Shown here: piece after piece, positions 1 to 10,984 of the stretch
Layout: the number at the start of each line of letters is the position of its first letter
Numbering within the stretch: position 1 is the first letter of the stretch
From: Sphagnum compactum
Taxonomy: Eukaryota > Bryophyta > Sphagnopsida > Sphagnales
Reading direction: 5' to 3'
DNA length: 64,000 nt
Assembly: GCA_965153455.1 (NCBI GenBank)
Contig: OZ234495.1
Span: 25,416,875 to 25,480,874, forward strand
The notes under the pieces: model-generated
Database searches by the model: none
What the model saw: only the letters and a program-made list of their open reading frames with translations
Told to the model about the DNA's origin: nothing
Made by a program: the position numbers and the translations under genes

Positions 1-2
1 TG

Positions 3-205
3 ACAATTGCACTTTCCAATTCCAGTGCCAGGGGAGATATTACACATCCAGGATCCGAACCTGCAGTTCTGTGAATCATGAAAGTCATGGTGGAACATGG
101 ATTTATCATGTTATTCCTAATTGCAGTTTCCAGTTCCACCATGACTTCTCGCTCCTCGCTCCTCTCTCAGAAGGCAATAGGGGAGATACATATCCAGGAG
201 CCTTT
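3..205. repeat. Imperfect two-copy direct repeat
   Basis: A block with a C(A/T)AATTGCA-type start, then GGGGAGATA and a TCCAGGA motif, occurs at about 3-55 and again, stretched by an extra CT-rich run, at about 118-203. Similarity is partial. It may be a decayed tandem duplication of an unknown element that extends left of the window. Confidence 0.35.
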
Positions 206-367
206 CAACTGGGTTTTTTTGTAAAAACATTTTGTGATGTAGCTGAAGTGGCAATCATCCATAAGATGATTTAGCCAGATTTGAATACATTCTAGATATG
301 AAAGTAGAAAAAACACAGAATCCTTCTATATTCCTGGCTACCTGCTGGAACTTAGCATAAAAATCTG

Positions 368-500
368 GCAGTCTGGAATTCTTTTTTTTTGGAAATCTGG
401 CAAATTTCGGCCATTTTTTCCATGGAAAATCCTTTGTACAGGTCGAAATCATTTTTTCCAGGTTGAAATTCTGCCAAATTTCGCCCAAATAAAAAAACAC
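368..500 (+). repeat. Fragment of leader repeat L
   Basis: This piece matches the reverse complement of about 42,770-42,870. Shared motifs include GGCAAATTTCGGCCATTTTT and GGAAAATCCTTTGTAC. It shows that the L family extends outside the main cluster. Its orientation is that of the L copy in front of the + strand ankyrin gene. Confidence 0.6.
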
Positions 501-846
501 TGCTTCAAACTCTAATGAGTGAATTTGAATAATATGCACCTGCCTCTAACAAGGATATGCATACATGTCATATTAATGGTTGAAATAAACTCCATGAATT
601 GTGTACAATGTCAAATTTGAAAATCCTCACAAGTTTGGATATAGTTTTCTGCATAACCAGCAATTATATCCATGTTCATATCCTGGAAAAAAATGCATAT
701 TTACAGGTATATAACCTTATGTAACAACAGCGGTGAAGACTTGACTAGAAATTCAAATGGTTGAATTAAATTAGCTTATATTAAAGCTAATTAAGCTAGG
801 CTGAATCCCAGAAATAATATTTTCTTGTGTTCAATGGATCTCATGA

Positions 847-1062
847 TTATCCTGGGTTGCTGCCACCTCCATCTCCATCCCCCTTGCCATCCCCTTCTCC
901 CACTTTCTTCGGAACTCTTCCTGCAGAATGCATGATTATGGTCATGTCCCGTGTAGCTGGAGGCCGAGGAGCAGGCGAAGGTCCACCATCCCCATGGGTG
1001 TAAGGGCCGATCAGATCAGTACCACTACGGTTATAGATTGACATATTGCTATCTCGTCCCAT
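847..1062 (-). CDS. Doubtful small ORF, proline/glycine-rich
   Basis: A 71-codon frame starts with ATG on the - strand. It has a PSPAPRPPA stretch and a Gly/Asp/Lys-rich tail (GEGDGKGDGDGGG). The region is clearly richer in GC than its surroundings, which is why it stands out. There is no signal peptide and no recognised domain. It could be an exon of a gene reaching beyond this frame, a small secreted-type protein lacking its first exon, or chance. I do not recognise the family. Confidence 0.2.
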   Translation of the reverse strand: MGRDSNMSIYNRSGTDLIGPYTHGDGGPSPAPRPPATRDMTIIMHSAGRVPKKVGEGDGKGDGDGGGSNPG

Positions 1063-3964
1063 GGACTTTAATCACGGGAAGCGTCCTCGACTCATGCACG
1101 TGAAGATAGCTGCGAGGCTGCACCCAAATTATGACCATCATGAGCTGCATGCACCTCCGTTTCGACAGGTCGTCTAATTTAAGGCTAAGAAAGAGAATCA
1201 TGTGGAAGGAGCCCGGGAAATTATACCTTCTTCAGATCAAAACAATTACGTGTCATATATACTTGTTATACGCGGCTAGCTTAAGCTTGAGAACAAGAAA
1301 TGACTAGGAAATCTCACAACCGTCCAAGAGCTTGTGGGGACCTCACGCTTGTAGGCGTTGTAGATAACTTCTAGATCAACTACGATATTCTATGACTAGT
1401 TCCATTGTCGACGAAGGTATGTGTTAAAGCCTGGACCCAAAAAAAAAATCATGTATCGAACATGATGAATTAATTAACTGGAACATGATCATTTATATGT
1501 CAAAACCGAATGTCGATTCCACCGGTACTTAGTTTACAATCAACTAGATTGGAGATGATTATTAGAGTCCCGCTGCAACTAACTCCGGCCTCTTGAAGAA
1601 TCAAATTCGAAACGCTGATCGGGCTTTGTACTAGTCCGCGATCCAAACAGTTCTCCGCGAATCTGCAGGACACGCCGAATCCACCGCAGACATGAACTTC
1701 GTCAATTAAGCCTTCCGTTATATGCATCAGCGAAGGAACGTCGACCCAAGCTCTGGAAAGATTCCTCGCCTGGGACACTCCTGGCTCTCCAGCTTAGATA
1801 GAAAACAATTATTACTTGATTGCAATTCCTGGCTCTCCAGAAAGGAAGCTCCGAGTAGCTGCTGCCTGCAAATGAAAGTTCTCTGTCCGGCCTACTGGGG
1901 TACCCAAAAGTGGTCAATTACGGGGGCGGCGGATGGGCGGTTAGGGCGGCTAATATGCGTTCTTAGCTAGGTACGTAGAAGGTACCACCCAAGTTGTCTC
2001 ACTAGGTAGGTAAATGCACGTAGATGATTAGTTCAAAGCTAACCACCATGATTTTACCCATGAAACAGTCTGAATCCCAATGAAACAGTGTGGCAGGTCT
2101 GCAAATCATATATCCTGCATGGTAGGCTGTGCTGGGTCCGGTCCGGTTTCGCTTTGACCCACTTTAGATGGTTCAGGCCTTAATCCTTGGTCCACACACC
2201 GTCCATCCCAACTGGCCAGCACACTGGTGGCTGCTGGCTCACTAGGCTTATGCTTGGCCCACTTGGCCCAGTTGTAGTGTTTTTCGGCCGCCTCTTATCA
2301 CTTGAGTGAAACAACACTTCCTAGAGTAACTCCTGGATGGATGGCTGGCAGGATTGGATATGGATGATAATCATCTAGTAATCTGGATTTACCCTTGGCT
2401 GGATTAGCCCCTGCCACCACAACTAAAAGCTGATTTTGTTCCATGTTTCTAGCAGCGAGTCACAATGACTTCCCTGTTCAAGAACCCGCATGGGGAGTCC
2501 AGCTATGAACGGAGGCTGATCTATATAACGCTGAGGTGAAATTTCCTCCATAGCACATATCAGTCCATTAACGCCTCAGTGTCAAAAGACATCTTTTGTC
2601 TCAAGAATCAACATCTAAGTAATTCCATCTTCTCAAAGAAAGCTAGCTTAACTTCAAGCTGATCTTCTGACAGTAGGCTCGATTGTTTGTTGAAGCGCAC
2701 AACGAAGATCTGACTTTTGCAGCTAGTCGATCATCAATTCGGGGTGCAGGTGCCCAGTACTGCGCCCGACTGATCTCGCCTTCGATAAAAGCGATTCAGG
2801 TATCAACATGAGCATGCTTCTCCATTTGCAAATCAGGCTGATTGTTTCGAACTTCTCCGCCCTATAAGCATGTTATATATATCCGCCGTCGACCGCTCTG
2901 CATGAGACTTCATCCTTTCACTTTTTCTTTTGTTTCACAGCTCTGATCTTCCGCTCTATAAGACAAGTACGCGCGTCTTATAACATCAAAATTCAATATA
3001 GGATAGCAGGCAAATATGAATCTGTTCCAGACTCTCCATGATTCAATATTCCTAAAAGATCCTCCAAAGTGTCGCTTCAGTTGATCGATATCTAACCGCA
3101 TACTTTTTGTTTGGTTTCTTGATCATGTTTAAATACAATCCCAGCTGCAGCTTCTTTAATCATAGAGAGCTGAAACAGAGTTTTCAAAGTCTTGCAAATA
3201 TTGCGGGAAGCAAGCTATTTGCTGCGGTTTTTGCAAAACTGATGACAGTTCGGTCACCCGCGTGCTCATGTCTCGCAAGGAGTTCTTGGACGATTCCCTT
3301 GTGGGAAATTTGTCTAATTTTACCTCCAAGAACAGACTACATGGAATTGTGCAACACAGGGAGTTTTGCAACATTCCCAGGGAGCCAGCCTCACAGGGAA
3401 AGTTCAATTAAGCCATCTAGAAGGGTACTACTACTGTGAACCAATGTCAGAGGGGAAGTTGGTAATCTATTGGGTTTCCCTTTGACATTGGTTCTAAGAG
3501 GGATTTCTAACAGGGATATAACTGAGAGCTTTCCCACATTCAAGCACACAGTGAGTTGTACCAAAACTCCTTGTGAGATCTGGTGACATTGAAATTCATA
3601 CTTTTGGTTACATGTGGTTGCCTGAGAGAAATGCGTATATGTATGTATATTCTTGAGCTGGTCAACAGAGCTGGAATTAATTGGATTCTCTCCTATATAC
3701 ATATATATTACTTCTCTCAGCCAACCATATTGCAAACTCATGTATGGTGTGACGACGTATAAGACGTAGCTGATAATTAATCTTGAGGAATTATCCTGGA
3801 GCTCGCTAATGACTTGCAACTTGGTGCGTACTTATTATAATACGCATGTGTACTGATGAAGCTGATGATCAATTCATGGTGTGCTTTTGGAATTGTTTGT
3901 GCCTAACTTTAGCCAAGTAATTATTCAATGATTTGTGTAATATGTGTTCTTACCTAATGTCAAA
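1063..3964. other. GC-richer apparently single-copy region without supported gene
   Basis: This stretch is richer in GC than the repeat cluster and has no copy elsewhere in the window. Several overlapping frames of 60-140 codons occur on both strands. None shows a domain, a convincing start context or a chain of splice sites. It may hold an untranslated gene end, a non-coding RNA or regulatory DNA of a neighbouring gene. Nothing can be named. Confidence 0.4.
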
Positions 3965-4375
3965 TTGTCATTTTAAGGTAAATACTAGTGTAGCTTGTGC
4001 CTTTAGCTCAATTTTTGAACTGGTTACCCAACTTAGTTTTAAGACCATTTTATTGTAATTTGATTGAATTTTCAATGACAAATATTACTCAAAATTAAAA
4101 ATCTCCTGCATCTTAGATCTGAAAATTTCCAAATCACTTTCATGAAATCCTAATCACTCAGGGGCTTTCCAACAATACCAAGAGTGCGCCCAACTTCCCC
4201 TATAATGTTTAGTTTTGATTTAATTGAATTTTCAGTGAAAAATGACTCAATATTCAAAACTTCTCCACAGTGGGTAAAACCATTGTAAAACAAACTCAAT
4301 GCACACCTACCCATCAAGGGCTTTCCAACGGTACCGTTGAAGTAATGAAAACACAGCCTTGAACCCTGAGCTTGG
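3965..4375 (-). repeat. Diverged copy of the terminal part of segment X
   Basis: The order of motifs follows 38,395-38,740: a TAGTGT..GCCT(T/G)TGCC start, a TTGAATTTTCA motif, a GGGCTTTCCAACAATACCA-like block, then TTTTCAGTGAA and TCAATATTCAA.AACTT. The copy is much more diverged than the four main X copies, so the X end was in this locus before the cluster was amplified. Orientation is that of the - strand units. Confidence 0.6.
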
Positions 4376-4543
4376 TCAAATATGGGTTGAGATTAAAAAA
4401 AAACTTGCAAAAAAACTACATTAGCATTAAGGTGGGGTTGAAATTTGGAACTCACACAAAACTGAGTTTCATCCTGTATTTCCATTTCCCTGAGCACCTC
4501 CACTCCACTACATGTATTTTCACTGATCCAATTACTACAACTA
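4376..4543. other. Short AT-rich spacer
   Basis: Spacer between the diverged X fragment and the pogo-like element. It ends in the TA target dinucleotide of that element. No coding signal seen. Confidence 0.5.
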
Positions 4544-5187
4544 CAGTAAACAACCTTTATAATCACCCTGTTTTAGTCACATTTTTGTTTGTGTCACACA
4601 GTTTTTGGTAACCATCCATTTTAGCAAGAAACATCATTTTTAAAATCATTATCACACTCATTAATAACACAAAACATTTGCAAAGATATTTTTGTAAATG
4701 TGATTATAAGGAAGAAAAATCTAAGATAAATATTAGGGTTTTGTAAATTGTAGTTTGGCAATGTTAGTGTTGCTTTGTGTTCAAGATGTGCAAAGTAAAA
4801 ACAATGAATTTAGTTGAAGAAAAAAAGAACAACTTTCAAATGTAAACACGCAAAAGATATGTGAACTCTGCAAGAAAGCAGGAAATTTTAATTTAAAAAA
4901 TTTAATTGACAAGATACACAAGTTAATAATTAAGTAGCTCAAACTTAATGTAAATCATCATATTGAAAAAGACAGAAATCAGAACCTTCTTCAAGTTTAA
5001 TAATGCATAGTAAAACTTAGAAGAACCTATTTAATCAATTTAATCAATTGTAAATATTTTTTTGCCTACAGTCACCATCTTGTAAAGATTTATATAAAAT
5101 GTGACTACATACAATTAAATCAAAATTTGTTAGTGTCACTAAAAAAAAAGTGGTCATTAAAGGTGTGATTATAAAAGGGGTTTACTA
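4544..5187. mobile_element. Non-autonomous pogo/Emigrant-like (Tc1-mariner) element
   Basis: The left end reads CAGTAAACAACCTTTATAAT and the right end, reverse-complemented, reads TAGTAAACCCCTTTTATAAT. The inverted similarity continues for about 50 bases. The element is flanked by TA on both sides (4,542-4,543 and 5,188-5,189). The ends resemble the CAGTAAAACC(T/C)CTATAAATT termini known for Emigrant/Lemi elements, which also duplicate TA. The 644-bp interior is AT-rich and encodes nothing recognisable, so it must have been moved by a transposase encoded elsewhere. Confidence 0.8.
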
Positions 5188-5721
5188 TATTATAATTAGT
5201 TCAAACTTTATGCATTAATCTTCGAACCTTGTGCATTAAATGCATAACCTTGTTTAATGGTTGTGCATTAAACCTTGTACATCGTACCTTGACAATGTGA
5301 TCCGGATAATGAGTTTTATCTCATCTGGGTCTCAATATTTTATTTTTTTGGATCCAGTTCTCATTCATCCAGGTCTCATACATGCAAAAACCGATGATCA
5401 GGGTTTAAATTAGGATATCAAGGAAATGATATCCTGAAAGTTTCAAATAATGATAACCAAGTGATATCCAAAAACATTTTTGATACCCACCTAACAATGA
5501 TTATTATTAAAACTTCTAAAATATCGAAAGGCTTAGTACAGCTGGTATTGGGTCTTTCGAATTTCGAAAGTTCCAAACTGTTGAAGTATGAAAATCTAAT
5601 AAATAAATTGTTGGTTATTTTATTATTATTATTTTTGTCAAATTTCATATGATTTCTTGATTTTCAAGAAAAGGAAAAAATCAATAATTAAAAAAATGAT
5701 AAATTTTTTAATTTGAAAAAA
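5188..5721. other. AT-rich spacer before leader repeat L
   Basis: No gene is supported. It includes a cluster of TGCATTAA-type repeats near 5,210-5,280 and several GATATC words near 5,410-5,470. The stretch has no match in the other L flanks, so the L copy that follows is truncated at about 5,722. Confidence 0.45.
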
Positions 5722-5862
5722 AAAATTCTAGTTTGAAATTTTTTGGAAAAATCTTTTTTTTTTCTCAAGTGTAATTTCAACTTATATTTTTTGAGCAAAA
5801 TTCGCCAAATGTTCAACCTCACAAAAATTGAAAAACAATATTGTTCGCAACTCAAATATTAT

Positions 5863-6078
5863 TGCTTAAGCATCACTCAAGAAGGTGAAGGTGCCAGTGT
5901 CCATGCTGGCCACAAGGGAACCAGCACCCACCAACACACCATCCACTGGATGCCCATTATTACTCAGTTCTGCTTAAGCATCACTCAAGAAGGTGAAGGT
6001 GCCAGTGTACATGCTGGCCACAAGGGAACCAGCACCCACCAACACACCATCCACTGGATGCCCATTATTACTCAGTTC
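5863..6078. repeat. 108-bp tandem duplication, two copies
   Basis: Two adjacent blocks of 108 bp (5,863-5,970 and 5,971-6,078) differ at one visible base (GTGTCCATG against GTGTACATG). The period is a multiple of three, so the chance frame across it repeats 36 residues. The other two L copies carry a single unit, so the duplication is specific to copy A and recent. Confidence 0.93.
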
Positions 6079-6230
6079 TGAATAACCATTACTACGGAGT
6101 CAATATTTGGTTTCACCTTGCTAACCAATTCTGTAGGAAGTAGGTCTCACATATAGGTAGATAGGTTAGGAAAATAGGTAACTATTAAGTAATTAGATGG
6201 TTTATACATAGGTAAGGGCTATTTATACTA

Positions 6231-6282
6231 CCTACTTACTAACAACCCACAAGCAGGTTGTTAGTAGGTGGGTAGAGAAAAA
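6231..6282. repeat. Hairpin conserved in L copies
   Basis: TACTAACAACCC and its reverse complement GGGTTGTTAGTA are separated by a few bases (ACAAGCA), which makes a stem of about 12 pairs. The same hairpin occurs at about 27,299-27,345 and 42,119-42,165, so it is a fixed part of the M/L element. Confidence 0.75.
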
Positions 6283-6404
6283 AAGAAGCAACTGAGTTAA
6301 TCACCATGGTTAGCTTGGGAACTTGAACCCAACAGATAACTGTTTCCCAACCAATTATCATTCATCCTTTATAGTGCCCTGGTGAGTGCTGGTTACCCTG
6401 GTTG

Positions 6405-7677
6405 ATTTCTCTAATATGTAGTTACCTCGCATTAACTGGCCCATTTCGATGGCGCGGTAGGCAAGGATATTGTGTTTAGATTCATTATAGAGTATCGTAG
6501 CTTAAGGGATTTTGGCCACTACATAATAGGTCTATTTTTATATGAGGATTTTTGAAAGCTGATATTTTGGCTTGTGTTGAAACTAGAGATTAGTTACAGA
6601 GTTATAATATGTTGAAGGATTTTGGTTTCTTTTAGAGGATTTTTTGAAGATTATAATTTTGCATGGTGAAAGTATTTGAGTTTTCATAATTCTTCTTTTG
6701 CCTTGACATACTTTTTAATGTAAATGGCAAGGCAACAGTGTGACACACCCCTTGTTTTATCCCATGTACCTAATTGCGAGTTTCCAAAATGTGCAGGTTG
6801 CTCTATCGGTAACGGAACAGCTTTCGCCCATAAAGCCAGTTGTTTCCTTTGGCTCAATTCACACCCACGAGTGAGGCTTCAGGACTAGATTCAGAAACTC
6901 CCGAGAAGTTCAAAGTTCCAGTTGGGTGCAGAGTTGAGCTCCAGTCTTCGACGTAGCAGCAGATTGTGAAGTTTCAGTGCGATCCATACTTTATATCTAC
7001 TAGACTGGACCTTGATGTCCTAATTCCGACTTTCTGCAAGCAGCAATGTCCCTATCGACTCGTCCAATGTTATAGGTAGGTGTCTCGGGTGCAGCCTCTG
7101 GAGTTACATGTCAGCTTACTCTTGAGTATTACTAGCTTCTTGTACTGTTTTCCTGTGCCAAAGAAAGTTTTGGTTTGCGGTGTGCCGTTGTTCAAGACCT
7201 GGACGCTTCTTTTGGTTTTGTGGTACATACGTCAACGATCCCTTCATCAGGTATTTTGTGTTCTGTTGAAGAATCTCCACTTTCTCTTGGTTATGGTACA
7301 TGTTTTCACGGTCTTATTGCTTGAATCTCGAAGTGTCTACAACCTTTTTCATCTGGGTAGCTAATTGGCATGATGGTCAGAGGATGCCGATATCGTGCTT
7401 TTCATTCACTATTCCATTTCTAAGTATTACTGGTCTGTGATTGCTTTACAGTGGAGCGTAGAGTTTGTGAATAGCTGCGGGTGAAATCCTTCTCTCCTTC
7501 TGCCTAGTCTTTCTCAAATTTTTCTGTGCGACAATGGTTACACTTGGGACTCACTGACCTTGCAAAAATGGCGAGTAATTATCTGCAGAGCTTTTTATAT
7601 CATTGAACACTTATTTTTTGTGTAGGACCTGCAACAAGCATCTTTCAGCTTGAGAGGTGTCTCGTGTTATCTGGAGA
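6405..7677 (+). promoter_or_regulatory. 5' region and spliced leader of ankyrin gene A
   Basis: This block is conserved, inverted, at about 40,720-41,960 upstream of gene C, at roughly 95% identity in the part nearest the gene. A likely leader structure has a donor at 7,076 (TATAG/GTAGGT), an acceptor ending at 7,360, a second donor at 7,571 and an acceptor ending at 7,625 (TGTGTAG/GACC). Short upstream ORFs occur in the putative leader exons, for example ATG 7,046 to TAG 7,075 (nine codons, the same nine residues in both gene copies) and another starting near 7,371. In-frame TGA just before the main ATG shows that coding does not extend upstream. Promoter elements are not identifiable with certainty. 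Confidence 0.5.
7571..7625 (+). other. Putative 5'UTR intron with GC donor
   Basis: The acceptor TTTTTTGTGTAG/GACC is strong. The donor in this copy is ATG/GCGAGTAAT, while the inverted copy has CTG/GTGAGTAAT at 40,827. Copy A may therefore use a GC-AG intron, or its splicing may be weakened. The intron would be only about 55 bp, which is short for plants, so a larger intron sharing this acceptor is also possible. Confidence 0.35.
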
Positions 7678-9495
7678 ATGATGGCGCAAAACACTTCTCA
7701 GGACAAAGAAATCGCGGACTTAGATTCTCATGAAACTACGAAGCCTTCTGAATCTGTTGAACTGATACCTGTTGGCGCCATTGATGATTTTTTGAAACCA
7801 TATTTCAACAGGAGAGACCAACTTCAGAAGCCATCAACTGAAGCAGATGAAAACGACTACTTCCAATTTTTGGGCAAACGTGGTAAGATATACGAGGAGG
7901 GGTTGGAAGCGGCTCGTCTACTTAACGACACAAGGAGTGAGGCCGAAAGGGAGGATAACTTCGGAAAGATAGAGCGTACTTTGGTGGGCGAGGTTAAGAA
8001 AGACTTCGAGACATATCCAAAAGGATGTCCTAAGTGCCAAAGGATCGAGTGCTGGGCTGCGAGACTGGGACTTGTGAACATCGTGGTGGCCCTGGTACTG
8101 CGGGGACGAGCTGATGATCCGGAATCACCGACACCAATGAGCAAGGGACTTCTAGCTCTGACAATTGCTGCTGAGAACAATGATTTCACAATGGTTGACG
8201 CCCTGAAGGATATCGCAGTCGCTGACGAGAGCTTCGAATCTAGCGAACCAGATTTGCCCTCTCCTCATAAGGATTTGTTCAACAGGGAACGTCTATACAC
8301 ATTGCACCCTCGTCATGAGGTCTGGTTATGTCCGATTGAAGCAGCTGCTAGACTGGGGCTCGTTGGCATGGTAACGAAACTTATTGATTTGCGTGAGGCG
8401 AAGATAGAGTCCGATCAGGAGAAGATGAAGAAGCAGGCCAGTGAGATGGTGATGAAGAATGAGCTCGGTGAGGGTTTAGGGTTCATGATGATGAAGTCAG
8501 AGCACAGTAAGACGATGACGGAGGAGAAGAGCAAATGGCGACGAGCATTTGATTGGGCTGTGAGAATGGGGCGTCTTGAAGTAGTCAAACTTCTTATCGA
8601 CAGGGATAACATTGTCGATTTGAATGAGGAATCCGATGTGCGTCGACTGTTGGATAATGCAGACGTCAAGTCCTATGGTTGGCGTCAGACTCCACTAGCA
8701 TTAGCTGTACTCAGTGCAAACTTCGAGGTGGTCAAGTTCTTGTGTCTTGTCACAAAAGGAGACTTAAGAACTGATGCAAAAAATCGGAAAGGAAAAAGTG
8801 CTATTCAGATGGCATTCAATGAAAGCCGTTACGGAGCCAGAACTCAAGGGCACGTCAGGTATAAGATCTGGGAGCAAATAATGAAAAGAACTGAGAGCCG
8901 AAGAGAAGTGAATAAACTGACCGAGGAGAGGAAGGTCCACGTGGATGCAATAAACGCTATTCTTGTTGGGACCGCGCTGATTGCAACTGCGACTTTTGCC
9001 GGATGGCTGAGCCCGCCTTTAGGATACTCATCCCCGCCTGGCATGGATGGTCCTTTTGCTTCTGTTGCAGGTCATCCTATTTTGGAAAACTTCTGGGTTT
9101 TCAACTCGCTGTCTTTCTTCTTTTCTATTGCAACCTTCATGGTGGGAGCGAATGTTGCACTTCCCCCAGGAGAAGACATTTACATCGGAGACGTGGTGCA
9201 GTCTTTACGGTGGAAACTTGGACTAGCTTATTACCTTGTGAGTGCTGCAGTCTTGTTTGTCATGGGTGCATTCGCTAGTGCTGGGTTTGCAGTGTTACCA
9301 CCCATTCACACGTATACAGTCAATATGGCGCTCACGGTTGGCATCGGTGTGACTGTTGTTGCCGTTGTCGTCTTCACAACTTTTTTTGGACACATGTTTA
9401 CAAAGTCTGGTTGGCAACAGCTCGAATACAAAATGGAGTTGCTTCGTCGTGCTTGGCAACAGTTCAAAGAGGTAAAGAAGTTTCGTGACGACTGA
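7678..9495 (+). CDS. Ankyrin-repeat membrane protein with PGG-type C-terminus, paralogue A
   Basis: A single open exon of 605 codons. ATG at 7,678 (or the adjacent ATG at 7,681) is chosen because a stop lies in frame shortly upstream. Ankyrin-like helix pairs are visible around residues 120-140 (ECWAARLGLVNIVVAL), 153-175, 217-240 (CPIEAAARLGLVGMVTKLID), 285-308 (FDWAVRMGRLEVVKLLID) and 340-385, followed by a charged linker. The C-terminal part has four hydrophobic segments near 424-444, 472-493, 515-540 and 548-573. The first contains VGTALIATATFAG followed by a PP.GY motif, as in the plant PGG domain. In that family (for example ACD6) ankyrin proteins sit in membranes and act in defence and cell death. 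The role here is inferred from family only. A paralogue lies at 39,037-40,719. Confidence 0.9.
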   Translation: MMAQNTSQDKEIADLDSHETTKPSESVELIPVGAIDDFLKPYFNRRDQLQKPSTEADENDYFQFLGKRGKIYEEGLEAARLLNDTRSEAEREDNFGKIERTLVGEVKKDFETYPKGCPKCQRIECWAARLGLVNIVVALVLRGRADDPESPTPMSKGLLALTIAAENNDFTMVDALKDIAVADESFESSEPDLPSPHKDLFNRERLYTLHPRHEVWLCPIEAAARLGLVGMVTKLIDLREAKIESDQEKMKKQASEMVMKNELGEGLGFMMMKSEHSKTMTEEKSKWRRAFDWAVRMGRLEVVKLLIDRDNIVDLNEESDVRRLLDNADVKSYGWRQTPLALAVLSANFEVVKFLCLVTKGDLRTDAKNRKGKSAIQMAFNESRYGARTQGHVRYKIWEQIMKRTESRREVNKLTEERKVHVDAINAILVGTALIATATFAGWLSPPLGYSSPPGMDGPFASVAGHPILENFWVFNSLSFFFSIATFMVGANVALPPGEDIYIGDVVQSLRWKLGLAYYLVSAAVLFVMGAFASAGFAVLPPIHTYTVNMALTVGIGVTVVAVVVFTTFFGHMFTKSGWQQLEYKMELLRRAWQQFKEVKKFRDD

Positions 9496-9769
9496 GGTTC
9501 TAGCGATGGCGACAGTGCACGGTCTGCCGTTGTTATTCCAAAAGCCCCCCCCCCCCCCCCCTTAAAAAAGAACAAACAAAAAAAAAATCACAGAAAATTC
9601 TTTTTCTAATAATAAGGATAGGATGAACTCAAAAGTGAAAACCCAGTTCCTTGCATAGAAAATGACTATTTTGTGTGCCTTATTATTATTAAGATGAAAC
9701 GTCTATCTATGAAGCAAGGTAGATTGTTTGTTTTTTTCTGTTTTGTACCTATGAGATCCACCTAACCAG
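9496..9769 (+). other. 3' flank / presumed 3'UTR of ankyrin gene A
   Basis: The bases after the stop codon align well with the inverted flank 38,761-39,036 of gene C. The conservation continues smoothly into segment X. A poly-C tract sits 50 bases after the stop. No certain poly(A) signal can be chosen. Confidence 0.5.
9545..9561 (+). repeat. 17-base poly-C tract
   Basis: A run of 17 C follows AAAG, with an A-rich run just downstream. The corresponding site near gene C has only about six C, so the run has expanded in copy A or is affected by sequencing error. Confidence 0.85.
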
Positions 9770-10984
9770 GATGCTTCAGATTACGTTCTTGGTCTCTTTG
9801 GAAAGCTCTCGAGGAGGAGGGGTGCATCGGCTTGGTTTCATGGCATTTGGACTTGTGGTGTAAAAGTTCTTGAATATTGAATGATTTTTTCACTGAAAGT
9901 TAAATTAAATTGTAACTAAAAATATCGGAGGAATTGGAATGTGCCTTTGGTGTTGTTGAAAAGATCTTGATGAGCAGGATTTAATGGAATTTATTTGGTA
10001 AGATTTGGATTCAGAATGTGGGAGATATTGATTTTAAAGTGATTTCTGCAACTGAAAACTCAAATAAATTCCAAAAAACCAGGTTTTAGAAGGAAAAATA
10101 AGTTGAGGAAGTGGTAACACTTGGACCAACGGCACAGGCCAGTAGTACTTGAAGTCATAATTTTGATTGTCAAATTAGTGTTGGATTTTAGTGCCAAAGT
10201 GAAGAGGCCATAGATCAATAATATCGGAGTTTTCCATAAGCACGCTTCAAGTGATTATGTAATGAAGGTTTTTAAAACTAAGTAGTACATGTGTTAAATT
10301 TGGAATAACTTTTGGCAACCTTAATAACAAGGTGTGGTGCGCACAAAGGCCCTGCAGGGGCAGACATATAAGATTTTATTTGATTTGATTTTGACTGTAG
10401 TGAGTTAAAATTGTAAATTAAATAAAAATTTGTTAAATTACATTATTGCTGGTTGTTTAGCTTTCAAGACTAACCCAAGCTTTCATCATGATGATGATAA
10501 TTTGATATGTGCCCATTCTTTTTGCGAGTTGCTAGAAACTTTGAAAGAAAGATTTATCAATTTTGAGCTTGGAATGGGAAAAATGCAGTTTTATTTGTAA
10601 AAAAAAGGTTTATGAAATTTGGCTTGGAATTGGAATAGGAAAAAATCTAGAAAATCGGATTTATGAATTTTGAAAATGAATTGGAGTTGGAAAAATACTT
10701 AGAAAATGAAATTCATGAATTTTGAAAGTGAAAGTGGAATTGGAAAAACGCTTTGAAAATGAAATTCATGAATTTCGAACTTGGAATTGATATGTCAATA
10801 ATTTGACTAGCAAATGGTATGTCATGGATTTGACCAGCAATTATTATTTATCAATGGAGACACATTTTGAACCAATGGCAAGAAACAGAGATTTGTGATT
10901 TTTGATTTTGGAATTGCAAAACTTGGAATTTTGATTTTGGAATTATAAAATTTGGAATTTTGATTTTGGAATTTTACTTTTGGA

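Larger units (their letters stand above)
1..846. other. Intergenic flank, no supported gene
   Basis: No open frame here has protein-like composition or splice signals I can defend. The stretch holds an imperfect two-copy repeat near its start and a fragment of the L repeat, both listed separately. The rest is AT-rich, low-information sequence. Confidence 0.5.
5722..6404 (+). repeat. Leader repeat L, copy A (truncated)
   Basis: This corresponds in inverted orientation to about 42,000-42,540 and to part of 27,221-27,720. It lacks the distal half of L seen at 42,540-43,055. Short open frames in L (reading ..KIRQMFNLTKIEKQYCSQ..) recur in all copies only because the DNA is similar. Copy A carries a tandem duplication, a hairpin and degenerate ends of the M inverted-repeat element. 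It lies directly upstream of the first ankyrin gene and may supply part of its promoter region. Confidence 0.7.

Noticed and set aside
847-1062. Secreted signalling peptide precursor
   Set aside because: There is no signal peptide and no recognised mature-peptide motif; the proline-rich stretch alone is not enough. It is kept only as a doubtful ORF.
5743-6081. 112-codon + strand frame with a 36-residue internal repeat
   Set aside because: The residue repeat is a by-product of the 108-bp DNA duplication, whose period happens to be a multiple of three.
7657-7677. Upstream GTG as start of ankyrin gene A
   Set aside because: Nuclear plant genes start with ATG. The two adjacent ATG codons at 7,678 and 7,681 are conserved in both paralogues, and a TGA lies just upstream in frame.
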